64,000 nucleotides of DNA from an uncultured Pseudoteredinibacter sp. (GCF_947500695.1 NZ_CANMSS010000004.1:62001-126000); one strand, 5' to 3'; shown: positions 24,851 to 34,186, counted from the first letter of the stretch. Numbers and translations: made by a program. Notes: generated by a model from the sequence alone, not told the origin.

Positions 24851-27124
24851 ATGTTGAAATTAAGCACCGCCAGTAGAGGGCGTCAGTTTTCATTGTCATT
24901 ATTGACGCTTGCCATTGCCGCCGGTAATGCATCGGCCGCCGTTTTAGAAGAAGTTACGGTAACCGCGCAAAAGCGTGAGCAGAATTTGCAAGATGTGGGC
25001 GTTTCGGTATCGGCCTTTAGTGGCGATCAGATGAAAGCCCTAGGCGTGACCAATACCACTGAGATCACTCAGCAGGTTCCTGGTCTTCAGGTAAATACTT
25101 GGTCGCCTACCATTACCACCTTTAACTTGCGTGGTGTTTCTCAAAACAACTTTACTGACAACCTAGAAGCGCCGGTAGCGGTTTATTCTGATGATGTATA
25201 TATCGGATCTATGAACGCTATTTCTGGTCAGCTTTTCGATGTAGAGCGTGTTGAAGTATTGCGTGGCCCGCAAGGTACTTTGTTTGGCCGTAATGCTACC
25301 GGTGGCTTAATTCACTATGTAAGCCGCGATGCCTCTGACGACGAAACCAATGGCTATGTTGATGTATCTGTTTCTGAATACAGCACCCGCTCTTTCGAAG
25401 GTGCGGTCGGTGGTAGCCTAAGCGAAAATGTTCGCGGCCGTTTCTCAGCACGTTGGGAAGAGGGCGATGGTTATGTTGAATCCACTATCCCTGGCGTTAG
25501 AGCCTTAGGCGGTCGTGATGGCTATGCCTTACGCGGTCAGTTGCAATTCGATGTTGATGAAGGCACTACCGTAGATCTTAGCTTGAAATACAGCAAAGAT
25601 GACGATGTGCCAACAGGTGGCTATGTCGTTTATTCCCAAGGTGGCCCAGCTGTAGATCCAACTACGGGTTTAGGTGTTCGTGATGGCACAGTGGTTCGCC
25701 CGTTTGAGCACGATTCAGAGTACGAAGGTTACTTTGATCGTGAAGCTACCAGCTTTACCGCTAAGGTCACTAAAGCTGTTGGTGACAATATGGAATTCGT
25801 ATCCATCACCAACTACACCGATATGGAAAAGTTCTACACCGAAGACGGTGACGGCTTCCCAATTCTCGCAGTGAATTTCACCACGATTGCTGACTACGAG
25901 CAGTTCTCACAAGAATTTCGTCTATCCGGTGAAAGCGAGACTCAGCGCTGGCAGGTAGGTGCTTACTACCTAGATATGGAGCAATTTAACCGCGCCATTA
26001 CAGCTGGTATTCCAGGCGCTGTAGGCGGCTGTGCTGCCGGCACTATCGCGCCTCCAGTATTGCCAGATGGAACGGTTCTTGGTTGTGCTGATTGGGCGCC
26101 ACCAGGCGTGGGTGCACCCGACAGCATCGTTGTACCTGAAGGTGCGGCTACGGATTACAGTGTGAATCTAGATTCTCGCAACTGGTCTGTGTTTGGTCAG
26201 TTAGAAACTGATATCAGTGAAGATCTAACCTTAATTACCGGCTTGCGTTGGTCACAAGACGACAAAGATATCGATTTTGTTAACAGCTACGGCGATGTAA
26301 ATACTCCGAGCCAAGTGATTTCAACCGTGCGTGGTTTACCGCAAAACACCATCGATTACGGCGATTATGCGGCACGTATTCAGTTAGATTGGCGCGCCTC
26401 TGATGAGACCTTAGTTTTTGCCAGCTATAACCGTGGCATTAAAGGTGGTAACTGGTCGGTGAATGCTGGCGTATTACCAAGCACCACTAACTTCCAGCAC
26501 AAAGAAGAAACCTTGCACTCCTACGAGATTGGTATCAAAACTGAGTTTGCTGATTTTGCTCGCTTGAATGCCACGGCGTTCTACTATGACTATCAAGATT
26601 ACCAGGCCTTTGCACTAACCGGTTTGACGCCTCAGGTAGATAACTCTGATGCAACCGTTAAGGGTGGTGAGATTGAGCTGTTCCTAACTCCAGGTGAAAA
26701 CTGGGACTTCATCTTTGGTCTAGCCTTAAACGACTCTGAAGTGGATACCGTTTTTGACGCCAATGGCGGCACCATTTCAGGTAATGAAATGCCAAATGCT
26801 CCAGGCTATAGCGCCAACTTCCTTGGTCGTTATAACTGGGATGTTGCCGGTGGCAATATGGCTATTCAGCTAGATGGCGCCTCTTATGGCGATCAGTACC
26901 TCGAAGTGACCAACTCTGATGTTTCTTTTGAAGATGCCTATTCTGTTTGGAACGCAAATGTTTCATACACCTCAGGCGATGAAAGTTGGAAAGTAGCGCT
27001 ATGGGCGAAAAATATCACTGATGAAGAATATCGTATCTACAACCTTGACCTAGGTGCTCTAGGTGCGACTTCATTCTATGCGCCGCCACGTTGGTTTGGT
27101 GCGACTTTCAGCTACAACTTTTAA
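24851..27124 (+). CDS. TonB-dependent outer-membrane receptor
   Basis: 757 residues. The signal peptide (cleaved near ASA at ~29) is followed at once by a TonB-box-like LEEVTVTAQ. The plug domain (about 40-155) has the classic VERVEVLRGPQGTLFGRNATGG motif, then comes a 22-strand barrel ending in an aromatic C-terminus (TFSYNF) recognised by the BAM machinery. It imports a scarce or bulky ligand across the outer membrane using TonB energy. It is directly followed by an arylsulfatase and an aldehyde dehydrogenase on the same strand, so the ligand is probably an organic sulfate and not an iron chelate (inference from context). Confidence 0.95.
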   Translation: MLKLSTASRGRQFSLSLLTLAIAAGNASAAVLEEVTVTAQKREQNLQDVGVSVSAFSGDQMKALGVTNTTEITQQVPGLQVNTWSPTITTFNLRGVSQNNFTDNLEAPVAVYSDDVYIGSMNAISGQLFDVERVEVLRGPQGTLFGRNATGGLIHYVSRDASDDETNGYVDVSVSEYSTRSFEGAVGGSLSENVRGRFSARWEEGDGYVESTIPGVRALGGRDGYALRGQLQFDVDEGTTVDLSLKYSKDDDVPTGGYVVYSQGGPAVDPTTGLGVRDGTVVRPFEHDSEYEGYFDREATSFTAKVTKAVGDNMEFVSITNYTDMEKFYTEDGDGFPILAVNFTTIADYEQFSQEFRLSGESETQRWQVGAYYLDMEQFNRAITAGIPGAVGGCAAGTIAPPVLPDGTVLGCADWAPPGVGAPDSIVVPEGAATDYSVNLDSRNWSVFGQLETDISEDLTLITGLRWSQDDKDIDFVNSYGDVNTPSQVISTVRGLPQNTIDYGDYAARIQLDWRASDETLVFASYNRGIKGGNWSVNAGVLPSTTNFQHKEETLHSYEIGIKTEFADFARLNATAFYYDYQDYQAFALTGLTPQVDNSDATVKGGEIELFLTPGENWDFIFGLALNDSEVDTVFDANGGTISGNEMPNAPGYSANFLGRYNWDVAGGNMAIQLDGASYGDQYLEVTNSDVSFEDAYSVWNANVSYTSGDESWKVALWAKNITDEEYRIYNLDLGALGATSFYAPPRWFGATFSYNF

Positions 27125-27135
27125 GTCGTTGAAAG

Positions 27136-27156
27136 GGCCCCAGCATTGCTGGGGCC
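27136..27156 (+). promoter_or_regulatory. GC-rich intercistronic hairpin between receptor and sulfatase genes
   Basis: Perfect 9-bp inverted repeat GGCCCCAGC-ATT-GCTGGGGCC starting 12 bp after the receptor stop, with no T-tract. It is likely an mRNA-stability or partial-termination element that lets the receptor be made in excess of the enzyme. Confidence 0.6.
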
Positions 27157-27172
27157 GATAGAGTCCAAAGTG

Positions 27173-28888
27173 ATGAATAATAAAAAAGCCGACATAAATA
27201 AACAGCACAACAGCCGGGCTTTATGGCTGCAGGGGCTAATTTATTGCAGTGCTTTTTTATGCTTGCAGCTAGCATTGCTGCTTGATGCCAATGCTAGCTC
27301 GCAGCCACCCAATATTTTATTGGTGGTAGCCGATGACCTTGGCTACGGTGATCTGGGATATTTAGGCAGCGAAATTAAAACGCCCAATATCGATCGCCTT
27401 GCCGCTCAAGGTGCGCAGTTTAAAGATTTTCATACGGCCTTTACCTGCTCTCCGACCCGAGCCATGTTGTTAACGGGTGTAGATAGTCATTTAGCGGGTT
27501 TGGGCAATATGGCAGAAGAAATGGCTGACAATCAACGTGGTCAGCCAGGTTATGAAGGTTATTTAAATCAACGCGTAGAAAGCGTGGCCAGTATTTTAAA
27601 GAATGCGGGTTACGACACCTATATGACTGGCAAATGGCATTTAGGTAAAGGCGAAGGGAAGGGGCCAGAAAGCCATGGCTTCGATCGATCGTTTGTGCTT
27701 TTGCCGGGTGGAGCCAGTCACTATGGTGATATGAAGCCAGCTTATGCGATCAAGAAAGGGCAAAAGGCTTTATATCGGGAAGACGGCAAGTTGCTAAGCG
27801 CACTGCCTAAGAGTTTTAAATATTCCTCAGAGTTTTATGTCGATCAGCTGATGGAGTATATCGCTGAAGGAAAACAAAATAATACAGAAAAGCCTTTTTT
27901 TGCTTACTTGGCGTTTACGGCGCCCCATTGGCCCTTACAAGCCCCTAAATCAGCGATTGAAAAATACCAAGGGCGTTATGAGCAGGGTTTCGAAGTCCTG
28001 CATCAAGCGAGATTTAAAAAACAAAAAGATCTCGGCTTGATCAACGGCGAAGCCGCAAAAATGCCGAAGAATAGTCGCAGGTGGAACTGTCTTAGCGATA
28101 AAGAAAAACGGCGTTCCGCTAAATCCATGGAGATCTATGCCGCCATGGTTAGCGAAATGGATCGACATCTTGGGCGCATGTTGAACTCGCTGGAACAGGC
28201 TAAAGAACTAGAAAATACCATTGTCTTGTTTTTGTCTGACAATGGCGCTGAAGGGCATGACCTAGATGCGACTTGGCCACCTCAGCAGTTCCCAAAAGTG
28301 AATCGCTGGATTCGCCAGAACCATGATTTTGCGATGACAGCGATGGGTGATGTAGACAGCTACGTACTTTATGGTCCGGAGTGGGCCTGGGCCGGCGCCC
28401 CCGCCTTTCATGGCTACAAGGGTTATGCCAGCGAGGGCGGCTCTCATGTGCCTGCTTTGATCAGTTTTCCGGGCAAGATAAAGCCTGGGCAAGTCGATCA
28501 ATTAGTGCGAGTGAAGGATATGGTGCCTACCTTGTTGCAGCTGGCAGGTATAAAACGAAGCGCTGAAGCTGATAACGAACAAGCACTTCATCCCATTACC
28601 GGGCGCTCAGTTGTACCAGCCTTGCAGGGTGAAAAAATGGCCCCGGTTAGTTTTATCAGCGAGCTATTTGCAAAGCGAGTAGTACGCTTTGGAGATTGGA
28701 AAGCGACGCATATGCCAAAGCCGATAGGGCGTGAACAATGGCAGCTTTTTAATGTTACCGAGGATCGTGCAGAGCGCCATGATTTGGCGAAACAGCACCC
28801 CAAAAAATTGAAAGAACTTATTGCGCTATGGGATGACTATGCGCAAAAAAATAAGGTGATATTGCCTAACTGGGTTTCAGGTTACTAA
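27173..28888 (+). CDS. AtsA-like arylsulfatase, exported
   Basis: 571 residues from the ATG at 27173. A Lys-rich n-region and a hydrophobic segment (about 17-42, ending NASS) indicate export to the periplasm. The type I sulfatase core is clear: metal-binding ADDLGYGDLG (Asp54, Asp55), and Cys92 in CSPTR, which becomes formylglycine, with HLAGLGNMAEEM shortly after as in the Pseudomonas arylsulfatase AtsA. GKWHLGKG and FLSDNGAEG supply further active-site residues. It hydrolyses sulfate esters, probably of phenols. A formylglycine-generating enzyme is required but is not in the window. It lies 48 bp after the receptor gene and 86 bp before the aldehyde dehydrogenase. Confidence 0.93.
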   Translation: MNNKKADINKQHNSRALWLQGLIYCSAFLCLQLALLLDANASSQPPNILLVVADDLGYGDLGYLGSEIKTPNIDRLAAQGAQFKDFHTAFTCSPTRAMLLTGVDSHLAGLGNMAEEMADNQRGQPGYEGYLNQRVESVASILKNAGYDTYMTGKWHLGKGEGKGPESHGFDRSFVLLPGGASHYGDMKPAYAIKKGQKALYREDGKLLSALPKSFKYSSEFYVDQLMEYIAEGKQNNTEKPFFAYLAFTAPHWPLQAPKSAIEKYQGRYEQGFEVLHQARFKKQKDLGLINGEAAKMPKNSRRWNCLSDKEKRRSAKSMEIYAAMVSEMDRHLGRMLNSLEQAKELENTIVLFLSDNGAEGHDLDATWPPQQFPKVNRWIRQNHDFAMTAMGDVDSYVLYGPEWAWAGAPAFHGYKGYASEGGSHVPALISFPGKIKPGQVDQLVRVKDMVPTLLQLAGIKRSAEADNEQALHPITGRSVVPALQGEKMAPVSFISELFAKRVVRFGDWKATHMPKPIGREQWQLFNVTEDRAERHDLAKQHPKKLKELIALWDDYAQKNKVILPNWVSGY

Positions 28889-28974
28889 CGCTACTTAAGC
28901 AGCGAACCAGTAACCCAAGTAAGAGCGATGATTGAAAACACAATGCTAATTAAGACAGCAGCGGGAGACAGAAC

Positions 28975-30399
28975 GTGTCAGAGTATTCTTTAATTATAAA
29001 TGGTGAAAAAGTAGCGGGAGCAGGAAGCTTCGATGTTATTAACCCGGCCACCGAAGAGGTGTTGGCAAAAGCTCCCGATACATCCGTTGAACAACTAGAT
29101 CAGGCTGTAGCCGCAGCAAAAGCCGCTTTCCCGGCTTGGGCCGCTACTGACAATGAAACTCGTAAACAAGCTTGTTTGCAGTTGGCAGATTTGTTGGAAG
29201 CCAATATCGATGATTTGGCTCAGTTGATTACCCAAGAACAGGGGCGCCCTCTACAGGCTTTTGGTGGTCAAGGTGCCTACTTTGAAGTTGGTGGTGCAGC
29301 GGTATGGTGCCGCTCCAATGCCGAGCTTGAATTGCCCGTTGAAGTGCTGCAAGACGATGATGAAATTCGCGCAGAAGTTCATCGCAAGCCACTTGGTGTG
29401 GTGGGCTCTATCACCCCATGGAACTGGCCATTATTGATTGCGATTTGGCATGTGATTCCGGCTTTGCGTGCGGGTAATACCGTCGTAATCAAGCCATCTT
29501 CATACACGCCGCTTTCGACCATTAAGTTTGTTGAATTGGCGCAGTCTGTGTTGCCAGCTGGTGTACTGAATGTGGTAACCGGTGAAGGTGAAGTTGGCAC
29601 GGCCATGAGCACTCATGCTGATATCAATAAAATTGTTTTTACCGGCTCATCGGCAACCGGTCGAAAAATTATGCAAGGTGCTTCGGTAAATCTTAAGCGC
29701 TTAACCTTGGAGCTAGGCGGTAACGATGCGGGCATTATTTTGCCTGACGTTGATGTAAAAGCTATGGCGCCAAGAATCTTTGCTTCTGCCTTCACCAATA
29801 GCGGTCAAACCTGTGCGGCATTAAAGCGTTTATATGTTCATGAAAGTATTCATGATGAGCTGGCTGCGGAGCTTGTCGCTATCGCTCAGTCTGCAAAAGT
29901 AGGTAATGGCTTAGAAGAGGGAATGGATTACGGCCCAGTAAATAACCGCGACCAATTAAATAAAGTTGTAGAGTTGGCTGAAGATGCCAAAGCGCAAGGT
30001 GCAAATTTCTTGGTAGGTGGTGATGTGCAAGAGGGCGCAGGCTACTTCTACCCATTGACCATCGTAACGGACGTTAAAGACGGCATGCGCCTAGTTGACG
30101 AAGAGCCGTTCGGCCCGATCTTACCAATTATCAAATACAGTAGTGTCGAAGACGTTCTAAAACTTGCCAATGACAATGAAAACGGTCTTGGTGGATCGGT
30201 ATGGTCTAGTGATATCGCCAAGGCTACTGATTTGGCAATGGAGCTAGAAGCGGGAACGGCTTGGATTAACAATCATGCTGCGATTCAGCCGAATGTGCCA
30301 TTTGGTGGCGTAAAGCAGTCTGGCTTTGGTGTTGAATTCTCTACCTACGGTCTGGAAGAGTACACCAGTATCCAGTCGGTGATTATTAATAAGGCCTAA
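28975..30399 (+). CDS. Aldehyde dehydrogenase, candidate (hydroxy)phenylacetaldehyde dehydrogenase
   Basis: Cytoplasmic NAD(P)-dependent enzyme of the ALDH superfamily oxidising an aldehyde to its acid. 474 residues from a GTG start preceded by GGGAGA. Catalytic Cys280 (NSGQTC) and general-base Glu246 (LELGG) are present, with the cofactor-site TPWNWP and GSSATG motifs. It lies between the arylsulfatase and the aromatic amine dehydrogenase operon and ends in its own strong terminator. The neighbouring amine dehydrogenase releases arylacetaldehydes, so these are the likely substrates (inference). Confidence 0.93.
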   Translation: MSEYSLIINGEKVAGAGSFDVINPATEEVLAKAPDTSVEQLDQAVAAAKAAFPAWAATDNETRKQACLQLADLLEANIDDLAQLITQEQGRPLQAFGGQGAYFEVGGAAVWCRSNAELELPVEVLQDDDEIRAEVHRKPLGVVGSITPWNWPLLIAIWHVIPALRAGNTVVIKPSSYTPLSTIKFVELAQSVLPAGVLNVVTGEGEVGTAMSTHADINKIVFTGSSATGRKIMQGASVNLKRLTLELGGNDAGIILPDVDVKAMAPRIFASAFTNSGQTCAALKRLYVHESIHDELAAELVAIAQSAKVGNGLEEGMDYGPVNNRDQLNKVVELAEDAKAQGANFLVGGDVQEGAGYFYPLTIVTDVKDGMRLVDEEPFGPILPIIKYSSVEDVLKLANDNENGLGGSVWSSDIAKATDLAMELEAGTAWINNHAAIQPNVPFGGVKQSGFGVEFSTYGLEEYTSIQSVIINKA

Positions 30400-30500
30400 T
30401 GTAAAAATGGTTTTACTGTTAAGTGAAATGAATCCTGTAAACCGTGCTGCTGTGGGAAGCAGTGCAGAGCTTGTTGTGTCTCATTATCAAATGTGACTTG

Positions 30501-30538
30501 GCGGGCCCTATCTTCGCCGATATGGGCCCGCATTTTTT
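30501..30538 (+). terminator. Strong Rho-independent terminator after the aldehyde dehydrogenase gene
   Basis: GCGGGCCCTATC-N6-GATATGGGCCCGC followed by ATTTTTTTG, with one bulged base. It ends the receptor-sulfatase-dehydrogenase transcript and implies a separate promoter for the amine dehydrogenase operon. Confidence 0.92.
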
Positions 30539-30539
30539 T

Positions 30540-30732
30540 GCTTTTACGGGAGCCAAAACTAAAAATAGTCAGACCGGTTGCGGCTCTTAGCGAGTTGCGC
30601 CGTCAGACAAGTTTGTCTTTCACTTACAGACTAGATGAAGTTATCCCATGACGGTATGTTATGGGGTATGATGCTGATGGTATCGCGAGAATCATTAGCG
30701 AATAATAAACGATAAAAGCCGTGGAAACGATT
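30540..30732. other. Presumed promoter region of the amine dehydrogenase operon
   Basis: About 190 bp between a strong terminator and aauB, so the operon promoter should be here. A CCCAT-N11-ATGGG dyad at 30645-30665 and a TATGAT at 30667-30672 are the only candidate elements I can point to; no clear -35 is visible. Confidence 0.4.
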
Positions 30733-31956
30733 ATGAAATCTCTAAGGAGTGCGCTTCGCCTAGGCGCCTGCAGCGTTTTGGCATCTTCTGTTTTGCTTTC
30801 TTCTCTCGCCTTGGCGGCTGCTAAGCAAGAACAAAAGGCCGCAACGCGTCCCGATTTACCCCCATTGCCGATTGAAGAAACTGGCGCCATTCGCAGCTTA
30901 CCCAAAAACATGCCAGAAAGCTGGATGTATGTTGATGAGGCGGCATTCTTCAGTATGTTTGGCGGAAAGGTTATCGTTCTTGATGTTATGGAAGAGCGCC
31001 CGGCCAAGCGCATCAAAGCAATTGCCGATAAAAATCTATTGGGTAATTTTAAAGCCGCTCAAAAGCGCGATGAGTTTTATATCATGGAGTCATTCCATGC
31101 ACGCGGCTCCCGTGGGCCCCGTGAAGATGTTTTGGCCATCTATGACAAAACGACTTTCAAAATTCTAAAAGAAATTGTTTGGAAAGATGCCACTCGTTTG
31201 ACGGCTTTGCCTGAGCGTTACTCAATGGGGCTGTCTAAAGACGAGCGTTTTCTTTATGTAGCCAACTTCAGCCCAGCGGCCTCTTTCTCGGTAGTAGATT
31301 TAGATAAGCGCGAAGTTGTGGATGTTATTGGTACACCAGGCTGTGTGCTGACTTATCCAACTGGTGAGCGCAGTGTGACGTCTTTATGTAGCAACGGTGG
31401 CTTGTTAACCACTGTTTTAGATAAAAACGGTAAGAAGTCGGCGCAGCATCGCATCAAGCCTTTCTTTGATACAGATAAAACCCCAATCTTTGAGCGTCCA
31501 GCGATTATCGATGGTATGGCCTATTTCCCTGGCTTTGCTGGAAAAATGCATACCATTGACCTGCGCGGTGATGTGGCCAAGTTTGTTGAAACTTGGGATC
31601 TTATTACCCCAGAAGAGCGCAAAACTAATTGGCGTCCAGGCGGCCTTGGGCTCAACGACAAGGACGAGCAAGGCTTGATGTACATGATTGCCCACGAAAA
31701 TGGAGCCGATGGTACTCAGACCCATGGCGGTAGCCATGTGTGGGTGATCGATGTAAAAAATAAAAAGCGTTTGCGAAAATTGGCCCTGCCTGGCTGGGGA
31801 ATTTCTATTGCCGTTACTCGCGGCAAAGAACCTAAACTAGTGGTTACCAATGGCGACTTAAACTTGGACATTATTGATCCAAAAGACGGCAAGCTAATTC
31901 AGACCATTTCTGATTTTGGTAACGTTACGCCACTGTTGGTTCATAAGGCTTACTGA
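30733..31956 (+). CDS. aauB: Aromatic amine dehydrogenase large (alpha) subunit
   Basis: Periplasmic heavy subunit of a TTQ-dependent quinohaemoprotein-type amine dehydrogenase (alpha2beta2). 407 residues from the ATG at 30733, with a Sec signal peptide (LSSLALAAA, cleaved near residue 30). The rest forms a seven-bladed propeller of the amine-dehydrogenase heavy-chain family, with blade-like repeats such as YSMGLSKDERFLYVANFSP and a C-terminal GISIAVTRGKEPKLVV segment. It is the first gene of a tight aauBEDA operon; its stop overlaps the next start (TGATG). Aromatic-type rather than methylamine-type is judged mainly from the small subunit. Confidence 0.93.
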   Translation: MKSLRSALRLGACSVLASSVLLSSLALAAAKQEQKAATRPDLPPLPIEETGAIRSLPKNMPESWMYVDEAAFFSMFGGKVIVLDVMEERPAKRIKAIADKNLLGNFKAAQKRDEFYIMESFHARGSRGPREDVLAIYDKTTFKILKEIVWKDATRLTALPERYSMGLSKDERFLYVANFSPAASFSVVDLDKREVVDVIGTPGCVLTYPTGERSVTSLCSNGGLLTTVLDKNGKKSAQHRIKPFFDTDKTPIFERPAIIDGMAYFPGFAGKMHTIDLRGDVAKFVETWDLITPEERKTNWRPGGLGLNDKDEQGLMYMIAHENGADGTQTHGGSHVWVIDVKNKKRLRKLALPGWGISIAVTRGKEPKLVVTNGDLNLDIIDPKDGKLIQTISDFGNVTPLLVHKAY

Positions 31957-32492
31957 TGTTAACTAGTTTACTTGCCCAAGCGGTTGCGCTGTTTTTTGTT
32001 TGGCTGCTATTGCATGCCGCCAAACATAAATTGATGCCCGATAACCAGCTTTACTACCAAGCGCTGATGCAAGATTACGCCTATGTGCCGCAAGCTCTGC
32101 AATCGATTGCGGCGGTACGGTTGATTGCCGGTATCGAAATAGCAATCGCACTGGCTTTATTGTTGCCCGTTAGTAAAAGCATCGCGGCCGTAGCTTGTGC
32201 GGCCTTGATGCTGGCGTATGGAGCTTTATTGGCCGCCCAGTGGTTTCAGGGTAAGCGCGACATGGATTGCGGCTGCGCCGGCCCTGCGGCTGGTTTAAAA
32301 ATCAGCCCGGCCTTGTTATGGCGTAATGTGGTATTGGCTACGCTTGCACTGTTTGCTGCGAGCGAGCCCTATGTATTAGGTGCTGAGCTGTGGTTGTCGC
32401 TGGCACTGGCTATCGTATTTAGTTTGGCTTACAGCTGCTGGGAAGGTTTATTGGCCAATTTCCAGCGCATAGAAGCAATGAGGTCTCGTTAA
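31956..32492 (+). CDS. aauE: Amine dehydrogenase maturation membrane protein AauE/MauE
   Basis: 178-residue inner-membrane protein with about four to five hydrophobic helices and a conserved DCGC motif (about residues 107-110), which characterises MauE and the related DoxX-like thiol proteins. MauE and MauD are needed for export, folding and disulfide formation of the Cys-rich small subunit. It overlaps aauB by one base and aauD by one base, implying translational coupling. Confidence 0.92.
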   Translation: MLTSLLAQAVALFFVWLLLHAAKHKLMPDNQLYYQALMQDYAYVPQALQSIAAVRLIAGIEIAIALALLLPVSKSIAAVACAALMLAYGALLAAQWFQGKRDMDCGCAGPAAGLKISPALLWRNVVLATLALFAASEPYVLGAELWLSLALAIVFSLAYSCWEGLLANFQRIEAMRSR

Positions 32493-33076
32493 TGGAATTT
32501 CTCGTCGTGTCAAATATTGCCCTTTGGATCGGTCTGATCGTAATGGCAATTATTAATTATGCCTTGATTCGTCAAATCGGTGTTTTGTATGAGCGTGTCG
32601 CTCCAGCAGGCGCCTTAGCAATGAACCAGAAGCTCGAAGTTGGGCAAAAGGCTCCAGAGTTATCTTTGCAGGCCTTGGCCAATCAAATGGTGAATATTGG
32701 TGGTCAGCGTGATAAGTCCCAGCTGATTTTCTGGGTTTCTCCAGATTGCCCAATTTGTAAAACGCTTTTGCCTGCCTTGCGCTCTGCAGCGTCGGCAGAG
32801 TCTAAGTGGTTGGATTTGGTGTTGGCCAGTGATGGTAAGCAGCACGATCACCAAGCCTTTGCAAAGGCGCAGGATTTAGGCGGTTTTCCCTATATCGTTT
32901 CTGAGCTCTTGGGTAAGACCTACGGTGTCGCAAAGCTTCCCTATGCGGTCTTAATTGATGAGCAGGGTAATGTTGCCTCTATGGGGATTGTGAATTCTCG
33001 TGAGCATTTAGATAGTTTGTTTGAAGCCAAAGAACGTGAAGTGGCTTCTATACAAGAATATATGGCAGGGCGCTAA
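32492..33076 (+). CDS. aauD: Amine dehydrogenase accessory thioredoxin-like protein AauD/MauD
   Basis: 194 residues. An N-terminal membrane anchor (about 5-27) is followed by a periplasmic thioredoxin-fold domain with the active-site motif CPIC (SPDCPICKTLLP, about residues 86-89) and the cis-Pro region KLPYAVLID. It is predicted to form or isomerise the many disulfides of the TTQ subunit together with AauE. It shares a TAATG overlap with aauE. Confidence 0.93.
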   Translation: MEFLVVSNIALWIGLIVMAIINYALIRQIGVLYERVAPAGALAMNQKLEVGQKAPELSLQALANQMVNIGGQRDKSQLIFWVSPDCPICKTLLPALRSAASAESKWLDLVLASDGKQHDHQAFAKAQDLGGFPYIVSELLGKTYGVAKLPYAVLIDEQGNVASMGIVNSREHLDSLFEAKEREVASIQEYMAGR

Positions 33077-33140
33077 GCGCTCTGTAAGACCTAAAGCAAA
33101 AGAAAAGTACAAAGAACAAAACAAAGAAGAGGCCTGATCA

Positions 33141-33680
33141 ATGTCCCTGTTCGATAAGTTATTTGAAAAAACAGCTCGCGGTGCAGCTCAAAAGGGCTCT
33201 CGACGCGGCTTTATTCGAGGTTTAGGTGCTGCATTGGTAGGTGCGGGCAGCATCCCACTTTTGCCGGTAGCACGTGCTGCTGATGGCGGTCAAAAACTTC
33301 CACAGGATAATCGCCTGCCCCAGGACAGTGAAGCTGGTGATCCAGCAAGCTGTGATTACTGGCGTTACTGTGCGGTAGACGGTTTCTTGTGTGAGTGTTG
33401 TGGCGGTACCTATAACACTTGCCCACCGGGTACTGAAATGTCGCCGATCACTTGGATTGGTACTTGTCGTAATCCTGTCGATGGTCGCAATTACGTTATC
33501 TCTTATAACGATTGCTGTGGTACTACTCAATGTGGCAGTTGTTTGTGCCAACGTGATGAAGGCGATCGCCCGCTGTATCGCGCCGATAAATCCAACGATG
33601 TGAACTGGTGCTTGGGTGCAAATAGCTCGGTCTATCACTGCTCCACGGCGATTGTTGTGGGCTTGGCCTTTGAGCAATAA
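33141..33680 (+). CDS. aauA: Aromatic amine dehydrogenase small (beta) subunit, TTQ-bearing
   Basis: Periplasmic catalytic subunit that oxidatively deaminates primary amines through tryptophan tryptophylquinone. 179 residues with a twin-arginine-type signal (SRRGFIRGLGAAL, 20-32; cleavage near ARA46). Trp105 (ITWIGTC) and Trp156 (DVNWC) correspond to the crosslinked TTQ pair, Asp80 (AVDGF) to the residue needed for TTQ formation, and Asp124 (YNDCCG) to the catalytic base. The mature part has 14 Cys, more than the 12 of methylamine dehydrogenase. The blocks CDYWRYCAVDGFLC and PITWIGTC closely match the Alcaligenes faecalis aromatic enzyme as I recall it. The active-site Thr of that enzyme is Ser168 here. 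Preceded by GAGG. Confidence 0.95.
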   Translation: MSLFDKLFEKTARGAAQKGSRRGFIRGLGAALVGAGSIPLLPVARAADGGQKLPQDNRLPQDSEAGDPASCDYWRYCAVDGFLCECCGGTYNTCPPGTEMSPITWIGTCRNPVDGRNYVISYNDCCGTTQCGSCLCQRDEGDRPLYRADKSNDVNWCLGANSSVYHCSTAIVVGLAFEQ

Positions 33681-33697
33681 GGCTTGGAGTTAAGACT

Positions 33698-34186
33698 ATG
33701 AGCAATAGCCTAACAACTGCTTTTGCATTGTCGCTAGTCTTAGTGGCCGGTTTCTTAGGAGCTGGCCAGGTGACGGCTGCCGATCTAAGTGCAGAGCAAC
33801 GTGAAAAGCGCGCCGAGTTTAACTACAAAATGTTTTGCCGCGGCTGTCATGGCCCTGCCGGTGAGGGACGCAAAGCGGTTCCCCATATGAACAATTTTGT
33901 GGGTAACTTTCTAAAGTTTCAAGCTGGTCGCGATTACCTAGTGCAAGTTCCAGGCTCGGCCAATGCCGCCTTGGATGATGAGCAGCTGACTGAAGTTTTG
34001 AATTGGATTGTCTTGAATATCTCTGGCGAAACATTGCCGAAAAACTTTAAGCCTTATACCGTCGCTGAAGTAGCGAAATTACGACAAGAACCCTTGTTCG
34101 AGGCCTTCGAGTTTAGAAAGCAATTGCTGAAAGATATGCTAGCCAAAGGCATCATTACAGAACTGCCTGAGCAACCATTAAAATAA
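33698..34186 (+). CDS. Periplasmic monohaem cytochrome c of the amine dehydrogenase operon
   Basis: 162 residues with a signal peptide (cleaved near TAA at about residue 28) and one haem-binding CRGCH motif (about 48-52). A single downstream Met (VPHMNNF) may serve as sixth ligand. The Alcaligenes aau cluster likewise has a monohaem cytochrome gene just after aauA. The likely role is to accept electrons from the reduced TTQ enzyme or to help in TTQ maturation; neither is proven. Starts 17 bp after aauA with a GGAG site. Confidence 0.9.
   Translation: MSNSLTTAFALSLVLVAGFLGAGQVTAADLSAEQREKRAEFNYKMFCRGCHGPAGEGRKAVPHMNNFVGNFLKFQAGRDYLVQVPGSANAALDDEQLTEVLNWIVLNISGETLPKNFKPYTVAEVAKLRQEPLFEAFEFRKQLLKDMLAKGIITELPEQPLK

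Noticed and set aside
30733..33680. Methylamine dehydrogenase
   Set aside because: The small subunit has 14 Cys and motif wording of the aromatic enzyme, and the neighbours handle aromatic products.
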